This document shows, one piece after another, positions 18,884 through 29,848 of a stretch of DNA of 64,000 nt. Within the stretch, counting starts at the first letter, position 1. Each line of letters opens with the position of its first letter. Both the position numbers and the translations under genes were made by a program. The notes below the pieces were generated by a model. The model saw nothing but the letters and a program-made list of their open reading frames with translations, made no database searches and had not been told where the DNA came from. This DNA is from Pelagibacteraceae bacterium AG-325-C10 (GTDB lineage Bacteria; Pseudomonadota; Alphaproteobacteria; Pelagibacterales; Pelagibacteraceae): positions 1-64,000 of the forward strand of contig QBYD01000005.1 of assembly GCA_003282975.1 (NCBI GenBank), read 5' to 3'.

Positions 18884-21597
18884 TCGGAATGTCTTGAACA
18901 AGCTTCCTCAGTTATTTTCCAACATACTGGACATTTAGTTCCTTTTGCTTTGGTTGTTTCAGCACTTGTTTCAATTTTTTCATTATAAATTACCTCTGAG
19001 CTTGATGTGATACATAGTTCTGAAAAATCAACATTTTCAGTGATTTCAGATAATTTTTTATCTAAATTAATTTTTAGTTTAGCTTCTAAACTTGATCCAA
19101 TTTCTTTAGTTGCTCTTTTTTCCTCAATACTAATATTGCATATATTTCTTATCTTAATAAGATCTATCCATTTTTGATTAAGCTGGTCATTCTTAAATTC
19201 TTCTGGGTAATTTAAAAAAGACTCTAAATGGATACTATTATTATTGTTGAAAATTAATTTATAGATCTCTTCTGTTGTAAAAGAAAGAATTGGCGCAAAC
19301 CATCTTAATAATGAATTTAAAATCACATTTAACAAAATAATTGTTGATTGTCTTTTTTTTGAGTCTATTGGATCACAGTACAAAGTGTCTTTTCTAATAT
19401 CAAAATAAAAAGCTGATAAATCTACAGTACAAAAATTTAACAACTCTTTATATAAATTATGAAAATCATAATTTTTAAAGTAGTTTTTAAAATTTGAGTT
19501 TAACACATAGATTTTATGAAGCATGAATCGCTCAAGTTCTGGTAATTCAGATAAATTTATTTTTTGTAGATCAATTTTTTCAAAATTATCATTTAGATTA
19601 CCTAGCAAGTATCTGAATGTATTTCTGATTTTTCTATAAGACTCAGCGTGCTGATCTAAAATAGAGTGATCAATTCTTAAATCTTCAGCGTAGTTAGAAG
19701 ATGCCACCCAAATTCTTAAAATATCAGCTCCATATTTTTTTAAAATATCTTCTGGAGCAATCACATTTCCAAGCGATTTTGACATTTTTAAACCTTTTCC
19801 ATCAACAACAAAACCATGAGATAAAATTGATTCAAATGGGGCTCTTCCTCTCGTCCCACACGACTCTAGTAGTGATGAATGAAACCATCCTCTATGTTGA
19901 TCTGAACCTTCTAAATACATTGATGCTGGCCATTTTAAATCTTCTCTTTTTTCCAGAACAAACGAATGAGTGGAACCACTATCGAACCACACTTCAACAA
20001 TATCACTTAACTTTTCGTAATCCTTTGACTTATATTTTTTACCTAAAAATCTTTGCGGATCATCAGAAAACCAACAATCTGAACCTTCTTTTTCGTATAT
20101 ATTTGCTATAGTTTCATTTACTTCATCGTCTACCAGAATTTTTTTTGTTTTTTTATTTATAAAAATTGGAAGAGGAACGCCCCAAACTCTTTGTCTAGAA
20201 ACACACCAGTCTGGTCTAGTTTCGATCATTGATTTTAATCTTTCTTTTCCCTTGCTAGGATAAAAAGTTGTTTCATCAAGAGCTTTAAGTGCTGTTTCTC
20301 TCAACTTGTGACTTTCCATTGAGATAAACCACTGAGGTGTTGCTCTATGAACTAGTGGTGCTTTAGATCTCCAAGAATGAGGATAAGAGTGAATTAATTC
20401 ACCATTTGATAATAATTTTTTTTGTTCTTTAAGTTTTTCAATAACAATTGGGTTCGCCTTAAAAATATGGTTACCTTCAAATAATTGTACATTGCTAGTA
20501 TATTTTCCATCACCATCAACTGTTTCAATAGCTTTAATTCCATTATTTAAACATAAATTAAAATCATCTGGTCCATGACTTGGTGCACAATGAACAATAC
20601 CTGTTCCTTGTTCTGTGGTTACAAATCTTGCCTCCAACATTGGTATATCATATTCATAACCTAGATTATAGAAAGGATGATTGCAGATTGTATCTTCCAA
20701 ATCTTTACCTTTAAACTTTTTAATCTCTTGATAATTTTCTATTGAGCAGTCTTTAATAACTGAATCTAATAAAGCCTCCGCTATAACTATTTTTCGATTT
20801 TTAAAATCACCATCATCATTCAATTGAATTAACACATAATCAAGAGACTGGTTATAAGCTAGAGCTTTGTTGGCTGGTATTGTCCAAGGAGTTGTTGTCC
20901 AAATAACAACTTCACTTCCCTCGAGTTCTTTTATATTAGAAGATTTAACTGGAAAAGATGTGTAAATGGTGTCAGATTTATGATCTTGATACTCAACTTC
21001 TGCATCTGCAAGTGCAGTCTTTTCAACTGTCGACCATAAAACCGGTTTAAACCCTCTATATAAACTTCCTTCTTTAAGAAATTTTCCTAATTCTCTTACA
21101 ATTTGTGCCTCAGCATCAAAACTCATTGTAGAGTAATAATTTTCCCAGTCACCTATAACACCTAATCGTTTAAATTGACCTTTGTGAACTTCAATCCATT
21201 TTTCTGCAAATGATCTGCATTCTTTTCTAAATTCAACTATTGGTACTTCATTCTTATTTTTTTTATTTTTTTTATATTGTTCTTCTATTTTCCACTCAAT
21301 TGGTAGACCATGACAATCCCATCCTGGAACATATATAGAATCCTTTCCATCCATTTGATGAAACTTTACTATTATATCTTTTAAAATTTTATTTAGAGCT
21401 GTACCCATATGAATATTGCCATTTGCATAAGGAGGGCCATCGTGAAGAACAAATTTTTCTTTTCCTTTGCTTGAGCTTCTTAATTCATCATAAAGATTAA
21501 TTTTATTCCAATAGTCTAAAATTTCAGGTTCTCTAACTGGTAGATTCGCTTTCATGGAAAAAGCTGTTTTAGGTAGGTTTATTTGTGATTTGCTCAT
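18880..21597 (-). CDS. ileS: isoleucyl-tRNA synthetase
   Basis: Class I synthetase charging tRNA-Ile. The 905 residues include the HIGH-type motif as [10 protein letters not shown] near the N-terminus, the CP1 editing domain ([13 protein letters not shown]), and the KMSKS loop as [10 protein letters not shown]. The anticodon-binding region is followed by a very short zinc tail: CPVC, then CSRH only a few residues on, and the protein ends there. Most bacterial IleS use two CxxC pairs, so this is a C3H variant. It overlaps ribF by 4 bases and lspA by 4 bases. Confidence 0.97.
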   Translation of the reverse strand: MSKSQINLPKTAFSMKANLPVREPEILDYWNKINLYDELRSSSKGKEKFVLHDGPPYANGNIHMGTALNKILKDIIVKFHQMDGKDSIYVPGWDCHGLPIEWKIEEQYKKNKKNKNEVPIVEFRKECRSFAEKWIEVHKGQFKRLGVIGDWENYYSTMSFDAEAQIVRELGKFLKEGSLYRGFKPVLWSTVEKTALADAEVEYQDHKSDTIYTSFPVKSSNIKELEGSEVVIWTTTPWTIPANKALAYNQSLDYVLIQLNDDGDFKNRKIVIAEALLDSVIKDCSIENYQEIKKFKGKDLEDTICNHPFYNLGYEYDIPMLEARFVTTEQGTGIVHCAPSHGPDDFNLCLNNGIKAIETVDGDGKYTSNVQLFEGNHIFKANPIVIEKLKEQKKLLSNGELIHSYPHSWRSKAPLVHRATPQWFISMESHKLRETALKALDETTFYPSKGKERLKSMIETRPDWCVSRQRVWGVPLPIFINKKTKKILVDDEVNETIANIYEKEGSDCWFSDDPQRFLGKKYKSKDYEKLSDIVEVWFDSGSTHSFVLEKREDLKWPASMYLEGSDQHRGWFHSSLLESCGTRGRAPFESILSHGFVVDGKGLKMSKSLGNVIAPEDILKKYGADILRIWVASSNYAEDLRIDHSILDQHAESYRKIRNTFRYLLGNLNDNFEKIDLQKINLSELPELERFMLHKIYVLNSNFKNYFKNYDFHNLYKELLNFCTVDLSAFYFDIRKDTLYCDPIDSKKRQSTIILLNVILNSLLRWFAPILSFTTEEIYKLIFNNNNSIHLESFLNYPEEFKNDQLNQKWIDLIKIRNICNISIEEKRATKEIGSSLEAKLKINLDKKLSEITENVDFSELCITSSSEVIYNEKIETSAETTKAKGTKCPVCWKITEEACSRHSE

Positions 21598-22517
21598 TTT
21601 ATTTTTTTTGCAGTACTTAGATCAGTTTTAATTTGATTTTTTAACTGATTGACATTTTTAAATTTCTTCTCTTTTCTAATAAACTTTAAAAATTCAACTG
21701 ACAAATACTTATTATATAGATTGCCAGAAAAATTAAATAGATGGACCTCTAATAATATTTTTTTCTGATTAAATGTAGGTCTATAACCTAAATTAGCTAT
21801 CCCTTTTATATATTTAGTATCATTTTTTCTCAAAACTTTTACAGCATATACTCCTGGTTTAGCCAAAACATAATCCCCAATATCAATGTTGCATGTTGGA
21901 AAGCCAATCTTTTTTCCAATTTGCCTCCCTTTTTGAACAATTCCTTCAATAGACCAATTCCTTTTTAAAAGCTTATTAGCCTCTTTTAAAAAACCTTTTT
22001 CTAAATAACTTCTTATTAAAGATGATGAAACTATTTTTCTCTTTAATAAAAGGGGCTTTGGTTTAACAACTTTAAAATTAAATCTTCTCTGATTTTGAAT
22101 TAAAAGATTTACATCACCTTCTCTTTTATTTCCAAATCTAAAATTATTGCTCACAAATATAAATCTTGCACTTAATTTTTTTGATAAAATATTTTTTATA
22201 AAATTGATTGATTTTGTTTTAGAAAAAATTTTATCGAATTTTTTTGTAATTACAAAATCAACACCTTGATTATTTAATAAAACTAATTTTTGATTAATAC
22301 TCGATAATCTAAAATTTGTTAAAGATCTATTAAAAAACATTTTTGGCATTGGATCAAAATTGATAACACCAATTTTAAGATTATATTTTTTTTTATATGA
22401 CTGAGCTAATTTGAATAATTTTTGATGTCCTAAATGAACACCATCAAAATTTCCAATTAAAATTATTGATTGTTTCTGATTTTTATTAATATTAAAATTG
22501 TTATATAATTTTACCAT
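21594..22517 (-). CDS. ribF: bifunctional riboflavin kinase/FAD synthetase
   Basis: Makes FMN from riboflavin and then FAD. The 307-residue protein has the N-terminal nucleotidyltransferase domain with GNFDGVHLGHQKL (22-34) and SSSLIR (164-169), and a C-terminal flavokinase domain with GRQIGKKIGFPTCN (197-210) and EVHLFNF. It overlaps the upstream HAD gene by 7 bases (ATGGTAA) and ileS by 4, so it is the second gene of a tightly packed operon. Confidence 0.95.
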   Translation of the reverse strand: MVKLYNNFNINKNQKQSIILIGNFDGVHLGHQKLFKLAQSYKKKYNLKIGVINFDPMPKMFFNRSLTNFRLSSINQKLVLLNNQGVDFVITKKFDKIFSKTKSINFIKNILSKKLSARFIFVSNNFRFGNKREGDVNLLIQNQRRFNFKVVKPKPLLLKRKIVSSSLIRSYLEKGFLKEANKLLKRNWSIEGIVQKGRQIGKKIGFPTCNIDIGDYVLAKPGVYAVKVLRKNDTKYIKGIANLGYRPTFNQKKILLEVHLFNFSGNLYNKYLSVEFLKFIRKEKKFKNVNQLKNQIKTDLSTAKKIK

Positions 22518-23329
22518 TTCAAATCTGACTGAATATAATTAACAACTGTCTCATATTCCTTTGCTATTTGTTCTATACCTTGATCCATTATCTCATTTTT
22601 ATGAACACCATTAGAAATTAATAATGAGTCGTAATTTAAAAGATTGGCGCCTTTTATATCTGTGTTCAAATTATCCCCAATTGATAGAATTTTTTTATTT
22701 CTATTATCTATTGACTGATTATAAACTTCAGCATAAGGTTTACCGAAGTATACGACTTCTCCACCCATTTTTTCAAATACCAATGCAACAGAACCTGCGC
22801 ATAACTCTCTTCTGTTTCCTTTGTCAACAATTAAGTCTGGATTGGTACATATCATTTTTTTATTTATATATTTTTCAAGTAATTCTTTATAAAAATTTAA
22901 ATCTTTATCATGTTCATCAAATAGACCTGTGCACAGTAAATATTCACAATTTATGATGTTGTTTGATTTATATTTTTTAAAATTTTCAAATAAATCAAAA
23001 TCTCTTGGAGGCCCAATATGAAAAAATTTTTGTGAGTTATGATTTTTTTCTAGATAGCTTAATGATGCTTCTCCTGATGTAAAAACATGGTTTCTTAAAT
23101 TTTCTTCCATTCCCATTTTTTTCAAAATAATTTTTACAGTATCATTGGGTCTTGGTGCATTAGTTAATAGAATAAATTCTTTATTCAATTTTAATAATTC
23201 TTTTAAAACAAAGATCGCCTTTTCATGAAGTTTTATTCCATTATGAACCACTCCCCACAGATCAATATAGAACAGGTCATAATTCTCAGCAATTGCCTGT
23301 AAGCCCTTATTATCTAAATTTTTTGTCAT
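22511..23329 (-). CDS. HAD-superfamily hydrolase, subclass IIA (TIGR01459-like)
   Basis: A 272-residue HAD hydrolase related to NagD-type sugar or nucleotide phosphatases. The nucleophile motif is FYIDLWGVVHNG (Asp23, with Leu in the usual DxDG-like position), followed by LLTNAPRP, a C2-type cap, TNPDLIV and the terminal SIGDNLNTDIKGA metal-binding motif. This subfamily commonly neighbours ribF in alphaproteobacteria; the substrate is unknown. It opens the ribF-ileS-lspA operon and is divergent from groES. Confidence 0.82.
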   Translation of the reverse strand: MTKNLDNKGLQAIAENYDLFYIDLWGVVHNGIKLHEKAIFVLKELLKLNKEFILLTNAPRPNDTVKIILKKMGMEENLRNHVFTSGEASLSYLEKNHNSQKFFHIGPPRDFDLFENFKKYKSNNIINCEYLLCTGLFDEHDKDLNFYKELLEKYINKKMICTNPDLIVDKGNRRELCAGSVALVFEKMGGEVVYFGKPYAEVYNQSIDNRNKKILSIGDNLNTDIKGANLLNYDSLLISNGVHKNEIMDQGIEQIAKEYETVVNYIQSDLKW

Positions 23330-23348
23330 ATTTTAAGGTATAAACCAT

Positions 23349-23373
23349 AAAATCCTTAATTTCCTAGGATTTT
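23349..23373. repeat. inverted repeat upstream of groES (8-base arms, 9-base spacer)
   Basis: AAAATCCT (23349-23356) and AGGATTTT (23366-23373) form perfect 8-base arms around a 9-base spacer in the HAD/groES divergent gap. The arm/spacer geometry is close to a CIRCE element (9-9-9) but the sequence is not CIRCE, and it lies upstream of the proposed -35 box. It could be an operator, a weak terminator hairpin or chance. Confidence 0.4.
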
Positions 23374-23396
23374 TAGTAACTTATTTTTCAAATTAT

Positions 23397-23425
23397 CTTG
23401 AAATAGCTTGGTCAGTATCTATATG
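23397..23425 (+). promoter_or_regulatory. candidate RpoH (sigma-32) promoter of groESL
   Basis: CTTGAAAT at 23397 supplies the CTTG -35 core, and CTATATG at 23419 the -10 region, with 18 bases between. This agrees with the alphaproteobacterial heat-shock pattern CTTG-N17/18-CnTAT. The hsp20 gene has the same arrangement (CTTGAAAT-...-CCATATG, same spacing). It would give a leader of about 20 bases before the groES ATG, which has a strong AAGGAG site at 23441. Confidence 0.62.
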
Positions 23426-23451
23426 AAGCTCATATTTAATAAGGAGAATTT

Positions 23452-23742
23452 ATGAAGTTTAAACCGTTACATGACAGAGTATTAATCGAAGTTTTAGATA
23501 GCAGTGAAAAAACTGCTGGTGGAATAATTATTCCAGATACGGCACAAGAAAAACCACAAGAAGGTAAAGTAGTTGCTGTAGGTGGTGGAGCTAAAACAGA
23601 AGATGGCAAATTAATTCCAATGGATGTTAAAGTTGGTGACAAAGTTTTATTTGGCAAATGGTCAGGAACTGAAGTCAAAATTGATGGTAAAGAATACAGC
23701 ATAATGAAAGAGTCAGACATTATGGGTATTTCAGGTAAATAA
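23452..23742 (+). CDS. groES: co-chaperonin GroES
   Basis: 10-kDa lid of the GroEL folding chamber. The 96-residue sequence has the standard N-terminal [12 protein letters not shown], the mobile loop [19 protein letters not shown] (about 20-38), and the C-terminal [14 protein letters not shown] strong AAGGAGAA site precedes the ATG. groEL follows after 23 bases with its own AAAGGAG. It is the first gene behind a candidate heat-shock promoter. Confidence 0.98.
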   Translation: MKFKPLHDRVLIEVLDSSEKTAGGIIIPDTAQEKPQEGKVVAVGGGAKTEDGKLIPMDVKVGDKVLFGKWSGTEVKIDGKEYSIMKESDIMGISGK

Positions 23743-23747
23743 TTTAA

Positions 23748-25427
<1,680 letters not shown>

Positions 25428-25452
25428 TCCCCCTACTCTCAAACAAAAATTT

Positions 25453-25483
25453 AAAAGGGCAGTTTTTACTGCCCTTTTTTTTT
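25453..25483 (+). terminator. rho-independent terminator of groESL
   Basis: A perfect 11-base-pair stem (25453-25463 with 25468-25478, core GGGCAGT/ACTGCCC), a TTTT loop and a continuing T-run. It is among the strongest intrinsic terminators visible in the window. Confidence 0.93.
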
Positions 25484-25520
25484 ATGTATAATCTTTTTCA
25501 AAATATCTTAAAAAAATCTT

Positions 25521-26111
25521 GTGAATAAAAAGTTAATTATTTTTTTAATATCATTATTAACTTTTCCACTACCAACACTTGCACATGATATTATGGGCAA
25601 AGTTGGATTTTATGATGGTCTTTCTCATCCAGTTTTAGGATTAGATCATCTCCTAGCTATGATAAGTGTTGGTATAATATCTGCACAGATCGGTGGTAGA
25701 GCTATTTGGACTGTACCATCCATTTTTGTGATCTTAATGACAATTGGTGGCTTGTTTGGATTTTTATTAATTATTCAAGAATTTTATTTTGTAGAAATTG
25801 GAATTATTTTTTCAGTAATACTTTTAGGAATTGGAATTAGTATTGAAAATAAAATACCCACTAAATTAATAATGATATTTGTGGCAACTTTCGGTTTGTT
25901 TCACGGAATTGCTCATGGATTAGAGGTGCCAGCAGCAGCAAATCCTATTTTATTTGTTTTTGGCTTCATTATTGGCACAACCACTTTACACTTATTAGGG
26001 GTCGTAATTGGACACGTATCAATAAAAAATAATATATCTTTAATTTTGTTACGATTAACAGGAGTATCTTTCGCTGTTTATGGAATATATTTGCTAAATC
26101 AAATTTTTTAA
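25521..26111 (+). CDS. HupE/UreJ family membrane protein
   Basis: A 196-residue protein with a signal peptide (cleavage near TLAHD, residue 20) and about six helices. The family motif HPVLGLDHLLAM is at 36-47, and a second His-containing helix reads GLFHGIAHGLEVP. HupE/UreJ proteins are proposed nickel or cobalt permeases, but many occur without hydrogenase or urease, as here, where the role is unknown. The start is GTG at 25521. It follows the groESL terminator and so needs its own promoter. Confidence 0.82.
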   Translation: MNKKLIIFLISLLTFPLPTLAHDIMGKVGFYDGLSHPVLGLDHLLAMISVGIISAQIGGRAIWTVPSIFVILMTIGGLFGFLLIIQEFYFVEIGIIFSVILLGIGISIENKIPTKLIMIFVATFGLFHGIAHGLEVPAAANPILFVFGFIIGTTTLHLLGVVIGHVSIKNNISLILLRLTGVSFAVYGIYLLNQIF

Positions 26112-26153
26112 AAAATTACAGGATTATTTTTTAAAGAATGGTAAAATAATTAG

Positions 26154-26267
26154 ATGTCAAAAAGATATAGTGGAAAATCATTTAAAGACTCAAGCGTTAG
26201 TAAAAAACCAAAATTGAGTCTTAAAGAAAAAAGAAAAATAAAAAAAGAAAAAGCTAAAAAATCTTAA
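26154..26267 (+). CDS. possible 37-residue Lys-rich basic peptide
   Basis: An ATG at 26154 opens a frame of 37 codons (MSKRYSGKSFKDSS..., then mostly Lys, Arg and Glu, ending KKS). Its end overlaps the convergent helicase gene by 4 bases. The ribosome binding site is weak and the sequence is low complexity, so the ORF may not be translated. If real, its charge suggests binding to RNA or ribosomes, like the basic tail of the neighbouring helicase. Confidence 0.4.
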   Translation: MSKRYSGKSFKDSSVSKKPKLSLKEKRKIKKEKAKKS

Positions 26268-27844
26268 AATTTTCTTCTTTTTTTATTGTGTTTTTTAAAT
26301 GTAAAGTTTTTTGGTCTACTGTTTCTGCTTTTAAACTTTTTCTTACCTTTAAAATTAAATTTTTTTCTTTCTCCATCTGATGATAAATTTTCTGAGTTTT
26401 GTTTTTCAAGATACTTTGGGTTATTTGTAAAACCGGCTGGTTTTGTTTGCTTTTTTTTAAAAAATTTGTTCTTACTATTAAAACTATAATCTTTTTTTTC
26501 TGTCTCCCTTAATGGTTTTTCAGATTTTCCTTTTCCAAAAGATTTTCTTTTATCTTTAAAATTTGATTTTTTCTTAAATCCAAATTTGCTATTATCATTA
26601 CCTCTTCTTGATTTATCGCGCTCTCCTTTTGCAAAAGGTCTTCTTTTTTCTTTGAAATTCAATTTTTTTTCTTCTCTTAATTTTCTTTTTTTGTTATTGG
26701 GTCCCTTACCTCTTCTTTTAATTTTAAAATTTCTTCTCAAATTACTAGGGGCTGACTTAAAATTTGGATCTATTAATTTATTAATTGAATTCCACATTAA
26801 TCTATCGTCAGTTGTCAAAAAAGTTAAAGCAGATCCTTCAGATCCAGCTCTAGCTGTCCTTCCGATTCTGTGAACATAATCTTCTGGAACTTGTGGAAGA
26901 TCATAATTAATGACATGTTGAATTAAAGGAATATCAAGACCTCTAGCAGCTACATCTGTTGCAATTAAAATTCTTTTTAAACCTTTTCTAAAAGAATTTA
27001 TAACACGATCTCTTTTACTTTGACGTAAATCACCATGTATTCCATCTGCAGAATGGCCCTCTTCCTTAAGACGTTTTACCATTTTATCTGCACTCCTCTT
27101 AGTTTTGACAAAAACCAAGATTGATCCTTTCCTTGCTAAAAATTGATCTATCAATTCATCGTATTTATTCTCTTTAAAGACTTGGAGTGTTTCTTGTTTA
27201 ATTTTAGCAATTGGAACTGATGTTGCTCCAGTAGAAATTCTTTCAGGTTTATTTAAATATCTCTCTGAAATTCTTAAAATATTTTGAGGTAAAGTTGCAG
27301 AAAATAGCAATGTTTGATGATCTTTAGGTACAAATTTTAAAACCATTTCAATTTGTGGGGTAAAGCCCATATCCAACATTCTGTCCGTCTCATCTAAAAC
27401 TAAATATTTTGTTGCCGATAAATTAAGGCTTTTTCTTTTTAAATGGTCATTAATTCTTCCAGGAGTACCAACTATTATTCTTGATCTATTTCCTAATTGT
27501 CTAAGTTGTTTTTGCATAGACTCACCGCCGATAAGTAAAGCTGTTTTAATATTTATCTTATCACTAATAATACTTTTAATTGCCTCCATCACTTGAGTAG
27601 CCAACTCTCTTGTTGGACACATTACTAATGCAAATGCATTTTTATCTAAAATTAATTTGTTAATTAATGGAATACTGAAGGCTAGTGTTTTTCCTGTGCC
27701 TGTTTGTGCTGTTCCAAGTATATCTTTGCCCTCCAACGCGGCTGGTATCGCCATACCCTGAATAGGTGTAGGTTTCGTAAAGTTCATTTTATTTAATGAA
27801 TTTTTCAAAGAGTCTTCAATTTTTAATAATTTAAAATTTTCCAT
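26264..27844 (-). CDS. DEAD-box RNA helicase, RhlE-like, with long basic tail
   Basis: ATP-dependent RNA helicase, probably acting in ribosome assembly or RNA decay. The helicase core (residues 1-365) has the Q-motif region PTPIQ, Walker A AQTGTGKT (46-53), PTRELA, GTPGR, motif II as DETD (151-154, not DEAD), SAT and HRIGRTARAG (325-334). Residues 370-526 form a Lys/Arg/Gly/Phe-rich tail with imperfect repeats such as FKEKRRPFAKGE and FKDKRKSFGKGK, a likely RNA-binding extension. It is divergent from typA across a 177-base gap. The exact subfamily is uncertain. Confidence 0.93.
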   Translation of the reverse strand: MENFKLLKIEDSLKNSLNKMNFTKPTPIQGMAIPAALEGKDILGTAQTGTGKTLAFSIPLINKLILDKNAFALVMCPTRELATQVMEAIKSIISDKINIKTALLIGGESMQKQLRQLGNRSRIIVGTPGRINDHLKRKSLNLSATKYLVLDETDRMLDMGFTPQIEMVLKFVPKDHQTLLFSATLPQNILRISERYLNKPERISTGATSVPIAKIKQETLQVFKENKYDELIDQFLARKGSILVFVKTKRSADKMVKRLKEEGHSADGIHGDLRQSKRDRVINSFRKGLKRILIATDVAARGLDIPLIQHVINYDLPQVPEDYVHRIGRTARAGSEGSALTFLTTDDRLMWNSINKLIDPNFKSAPSNLRRNFKIKRRGKGPNNKKRKLREEKKLNFKEKRRPFAKGERDKSRRGNDNSKFGFKKKSNFKDKRKSFGKGKSEKPLRETEKKDYSFNSKNKFFKKKQTKPAGFTNNPKYLEKQNSENLSSDGERKKFNFKGKKKFKSRNSRPKNFTFKKHNKKRRKF

Positions 27845-27955
27845 TTAATGATTTAAGTGTCAGGATATTGATTCTTTATTACGTCTAATTTAAGTGGGAT
27901 ATCTATATGTTTTTAAAACAATCACAAGCAATGAATTTTTAGTTTGAGCCAATTT

Positions 27956-27979
27956 ATCCAGTAAATACTGGATTTTTTT
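27956..27979 (+). terminator. terminator-like hairpin in the leader region of typA
   Basis: ATCCAGT (27956-27962) pairs with ACTGGAT (27967-27973) around a short AAAT loop and is followed directly by a T-run to 27979. The orientation works only on the plus strand. It stands in the 177-base gap between the divergent helicase and typA genes, 42 bases before the typA ATG. It would therefore end a short transcript started within that gap, as an attenuator or a small RNA. The rest of the gap shows no gene I can support. Confidence 0.6.
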
Positions 27980-28021
27980 AAGTTTTCAAATCAAAGAATT
28001 AATGTATAAGAGCCAAGATTT

Positions 28022-29848
28022 ATGAACAACAATATCAGAAACATCACCATCATTGCCCATGTTGACCATGGCAAAACCACTCTAATTGATAACTTAATGA
28101 AACAAAGTGGATCGTTTAGAGAAAACGAGGTTGTTGATGAAAGATTAATGGATTCAGGAGAGCTTGAAAAAGAGAGAGGAATCACAATTTTAGCAAAACC
28201 TGCTTCTATAAATTGGAAAAACTCTAGAGTTAATATTATTGATACACCAGGGCACAGGGATTTTGCTGCAGAAGTTGAAAGAGTTTTAAGTATGGCTGAT
28301 GGTGCATTATTGCTTATAGATTCAGCTGAAGGTGTAATGCCTCAGACAAAATTTGTACTATCAAAAGCGTTAAAACAAGGTTTAAAACCAATTGTAGTAA
28401 TAAATAAATTAGATAAAGCGGATCAAAGAGCTAATGAAGTTTTAGATGAGACTTTTGATTTATTTGTGAGTTTAGATGCAAATGAAGAACAATTAGATTT
28501 TCCTGTATTATATGCAAGTGGTAGATCAGGATGGGCTGATACAGAGGTTGACGGTCCAAGAACAAATTTAAATCCCCTTTTAGATTTAATTGTAGAACAT
28601 GTTAAGCCAGCTCAACTTGATAGAACTAAACCATTTGCAATGCTATCAACGCTGCTTTATGCAGATAGTTTTTTAGGAAGAAGCTTGGTTGGTAGAATCA
28701 CTCAAGGAACTGCTAAAGCAAATCAATCAATTAAAGCAATTAATTTAAATGGTGAAAAAGTTGATGAAGGAAAATTGACTAAAATTTTTAGGTATGAAGG
28801 AACTAAAAAAGTTCCAATTGAAGTTGGTGAAGCTGGAGATATTGTGGTTGTGGCTGGATTGGAAAAAGCAAATGTAGCTGACACAATTTGTGATCCTGAA
28901 GTAGTTGAACCAATACCCGCAACACCTATAGATCCACCAACAATGTCAATTACAATAACAGTAAATACTTCCCCTCTAGCAGGAACTGAAGGTAAGAAAT
29001 TAACTAGTACTCAAATAAGAGATAGATTGTTACAGGAAGCTCAAAACAACGTGGGTATTTCTTTCTCAGAAAATAATGGTAATGACTCTTTTGTTGTTAG
29101 TGGACGTGGTGAACTTATGTTGGAAATCTTGCTCACTCAAATGAGAAGAGAAGGATTTGAAATGACCGTAAGTCCTCCTAAGGTATTATATAAAACTGAC
29201 GATAATGGAAATAAACTTGAACCAATTGAAGAAATAACAATGGATTTAGACGAAGAACATTCTTCAAAAGTTATAGATTCAATGAATAGAAGAAAAGGTA
29301 AACTTATAGATCTAAAAGATACTGGTAAAAATAAGAAAAGATTAATATTTCACGCACCGACTAGAGGATTAATGGGATACACAAGTAGATTTTTAACTCT
29401 CACAAAAGGAAATGGTGTAATTAATAGAATATTCCATAATTATGGTCCTTTTGAAGGAGATATGGAAGGAAGAAGAAACGGTGCTTTAATATCTATGGAA
29501 AAAGGAAAAGCAGTTGCTTTTGCTATTTTTAATTTACAGGCTAGAGGGGAGATGTTTGTGACTCACAATGATCCTGTATATCCTGGTATGATAGTCGGTC
29601 TATCTCCAAAACCTGGTGATATGATAATCAATGTTATGAAAGGTAAAAAATTAACCAACATGAGAACACAAGGAACAGATGAAAATGTTGTGTTAACCCC
29701 AGTTAGAAAAATGTCTATAGCAGAACAATTGAGTATGCTGAATATTGACGAAGCTTTGGAAATAACACCAGATTCATGTCGATTAAGAAAAGCGATTTTA
29801 GATCCTCATGAAAGAAAAAGAAGTGAAAAAACAGGCGCTGCAGCCTAA
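28022..29848 (+). CDS. typA: translational GTPase TypA/BipA
   Basis: Ribosome-associated GTPase of the EF-G family involved in ribosome assembly and stress or cold adaptation. In 608 residues the G motifs are AHVDHGKTT (12-20), a GITI switch, DTPGH and NKLDKAD, followed by domains II, III and V and the BipA-specific C-terminal domain (KGKKLTNMRTQGTDENV). The start ATG lacks a clear ribosome binding site. The gene may be controlled by the upstream hairpin. The stop overlaps the convergent YczE-like gene by 4 bases. Confidence 0.96.
   Translation: MNNNIRNITIIAHVDHGKTTLIDNLMKQSGSFRENEVVDERLMDSGELEKERGITILAKPASINWKNSRVNIIDTPGHRDFAAEVERVLSMADGALLLIDSAEGVMPQTKFVLSKALKQGLKPIVVINKLDKADQRANEVLDETFDLFVSLDANEEQLDFPVLYASGRSGWADTEVDGPRTNLNPLLDLIVEHVKPAQLDRTKPFAMLSTLLYADSFLGRSLVGRITQGTAKANQSIKAINLNGEKVDEGKLTKIFRYEGTKKVPIEVGEAGDIVVVAGLEKANVADTICDPEVVEPIPATPIDPPTMSITITVNTSPLAGTEGKKLTSTQIRDRLLQEAQNNVGISFSENNGNDSFVVSGRGELMLEILLTQMRREGFEMTVSPPKVLYKTDDNGNKLEPIEEITMDLDEEHSSKVIDSMNRRKGKLIDLKDTGKNKKRLIFHAPTRGLMGYTSRFLTLTKGNGVINRIFHNYGPFEGDMEGRRNGALISMEKGKAVAFAIFNLQARGEMFVTHNDPVYPGMIVGLSPKPGDMIINVMKGKKLTNMRTQGTDENVVLTPVRKMSIAEQLSMLNIDEALEITPDSCRLRKAILDPHERKRSEKTGAAA

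Noticed and set aside
18884-18901. TTG start of lspA six codons upstream
   Set aside because: The ATG at 18881-18883 gives an ATGA overlap with ileS, as is usual in this genome, and a normal-length protein.
19701-20111. 136-codon plus-strand frame inside ileS
   Set aside because: It is entirely antisense to conserved synthetase sequence including the region near KMSKS; the translation is low complexity with no family match.
23349-23373. Canonical CIRCE element before groES
   Set aside because: The spacing is similar but the arms do not resemble TTAGCACTC/GAGTGCTAA, so it was kept only as an inverted repeat.
23436-23720. Open frame antisense to groES
   Set aside because: It lies fully opposite a certain groES gene, has no recognisable domain, and reads as a reverse shadow of the chaperonin codons.
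26286-26873. Phe/Leu-rich plus-strand frames opposite the helicase tail
   Set aside because: They are the complement of Lys-rich repeats, which gives runs of Phe and Leu that mimic membrane helices.
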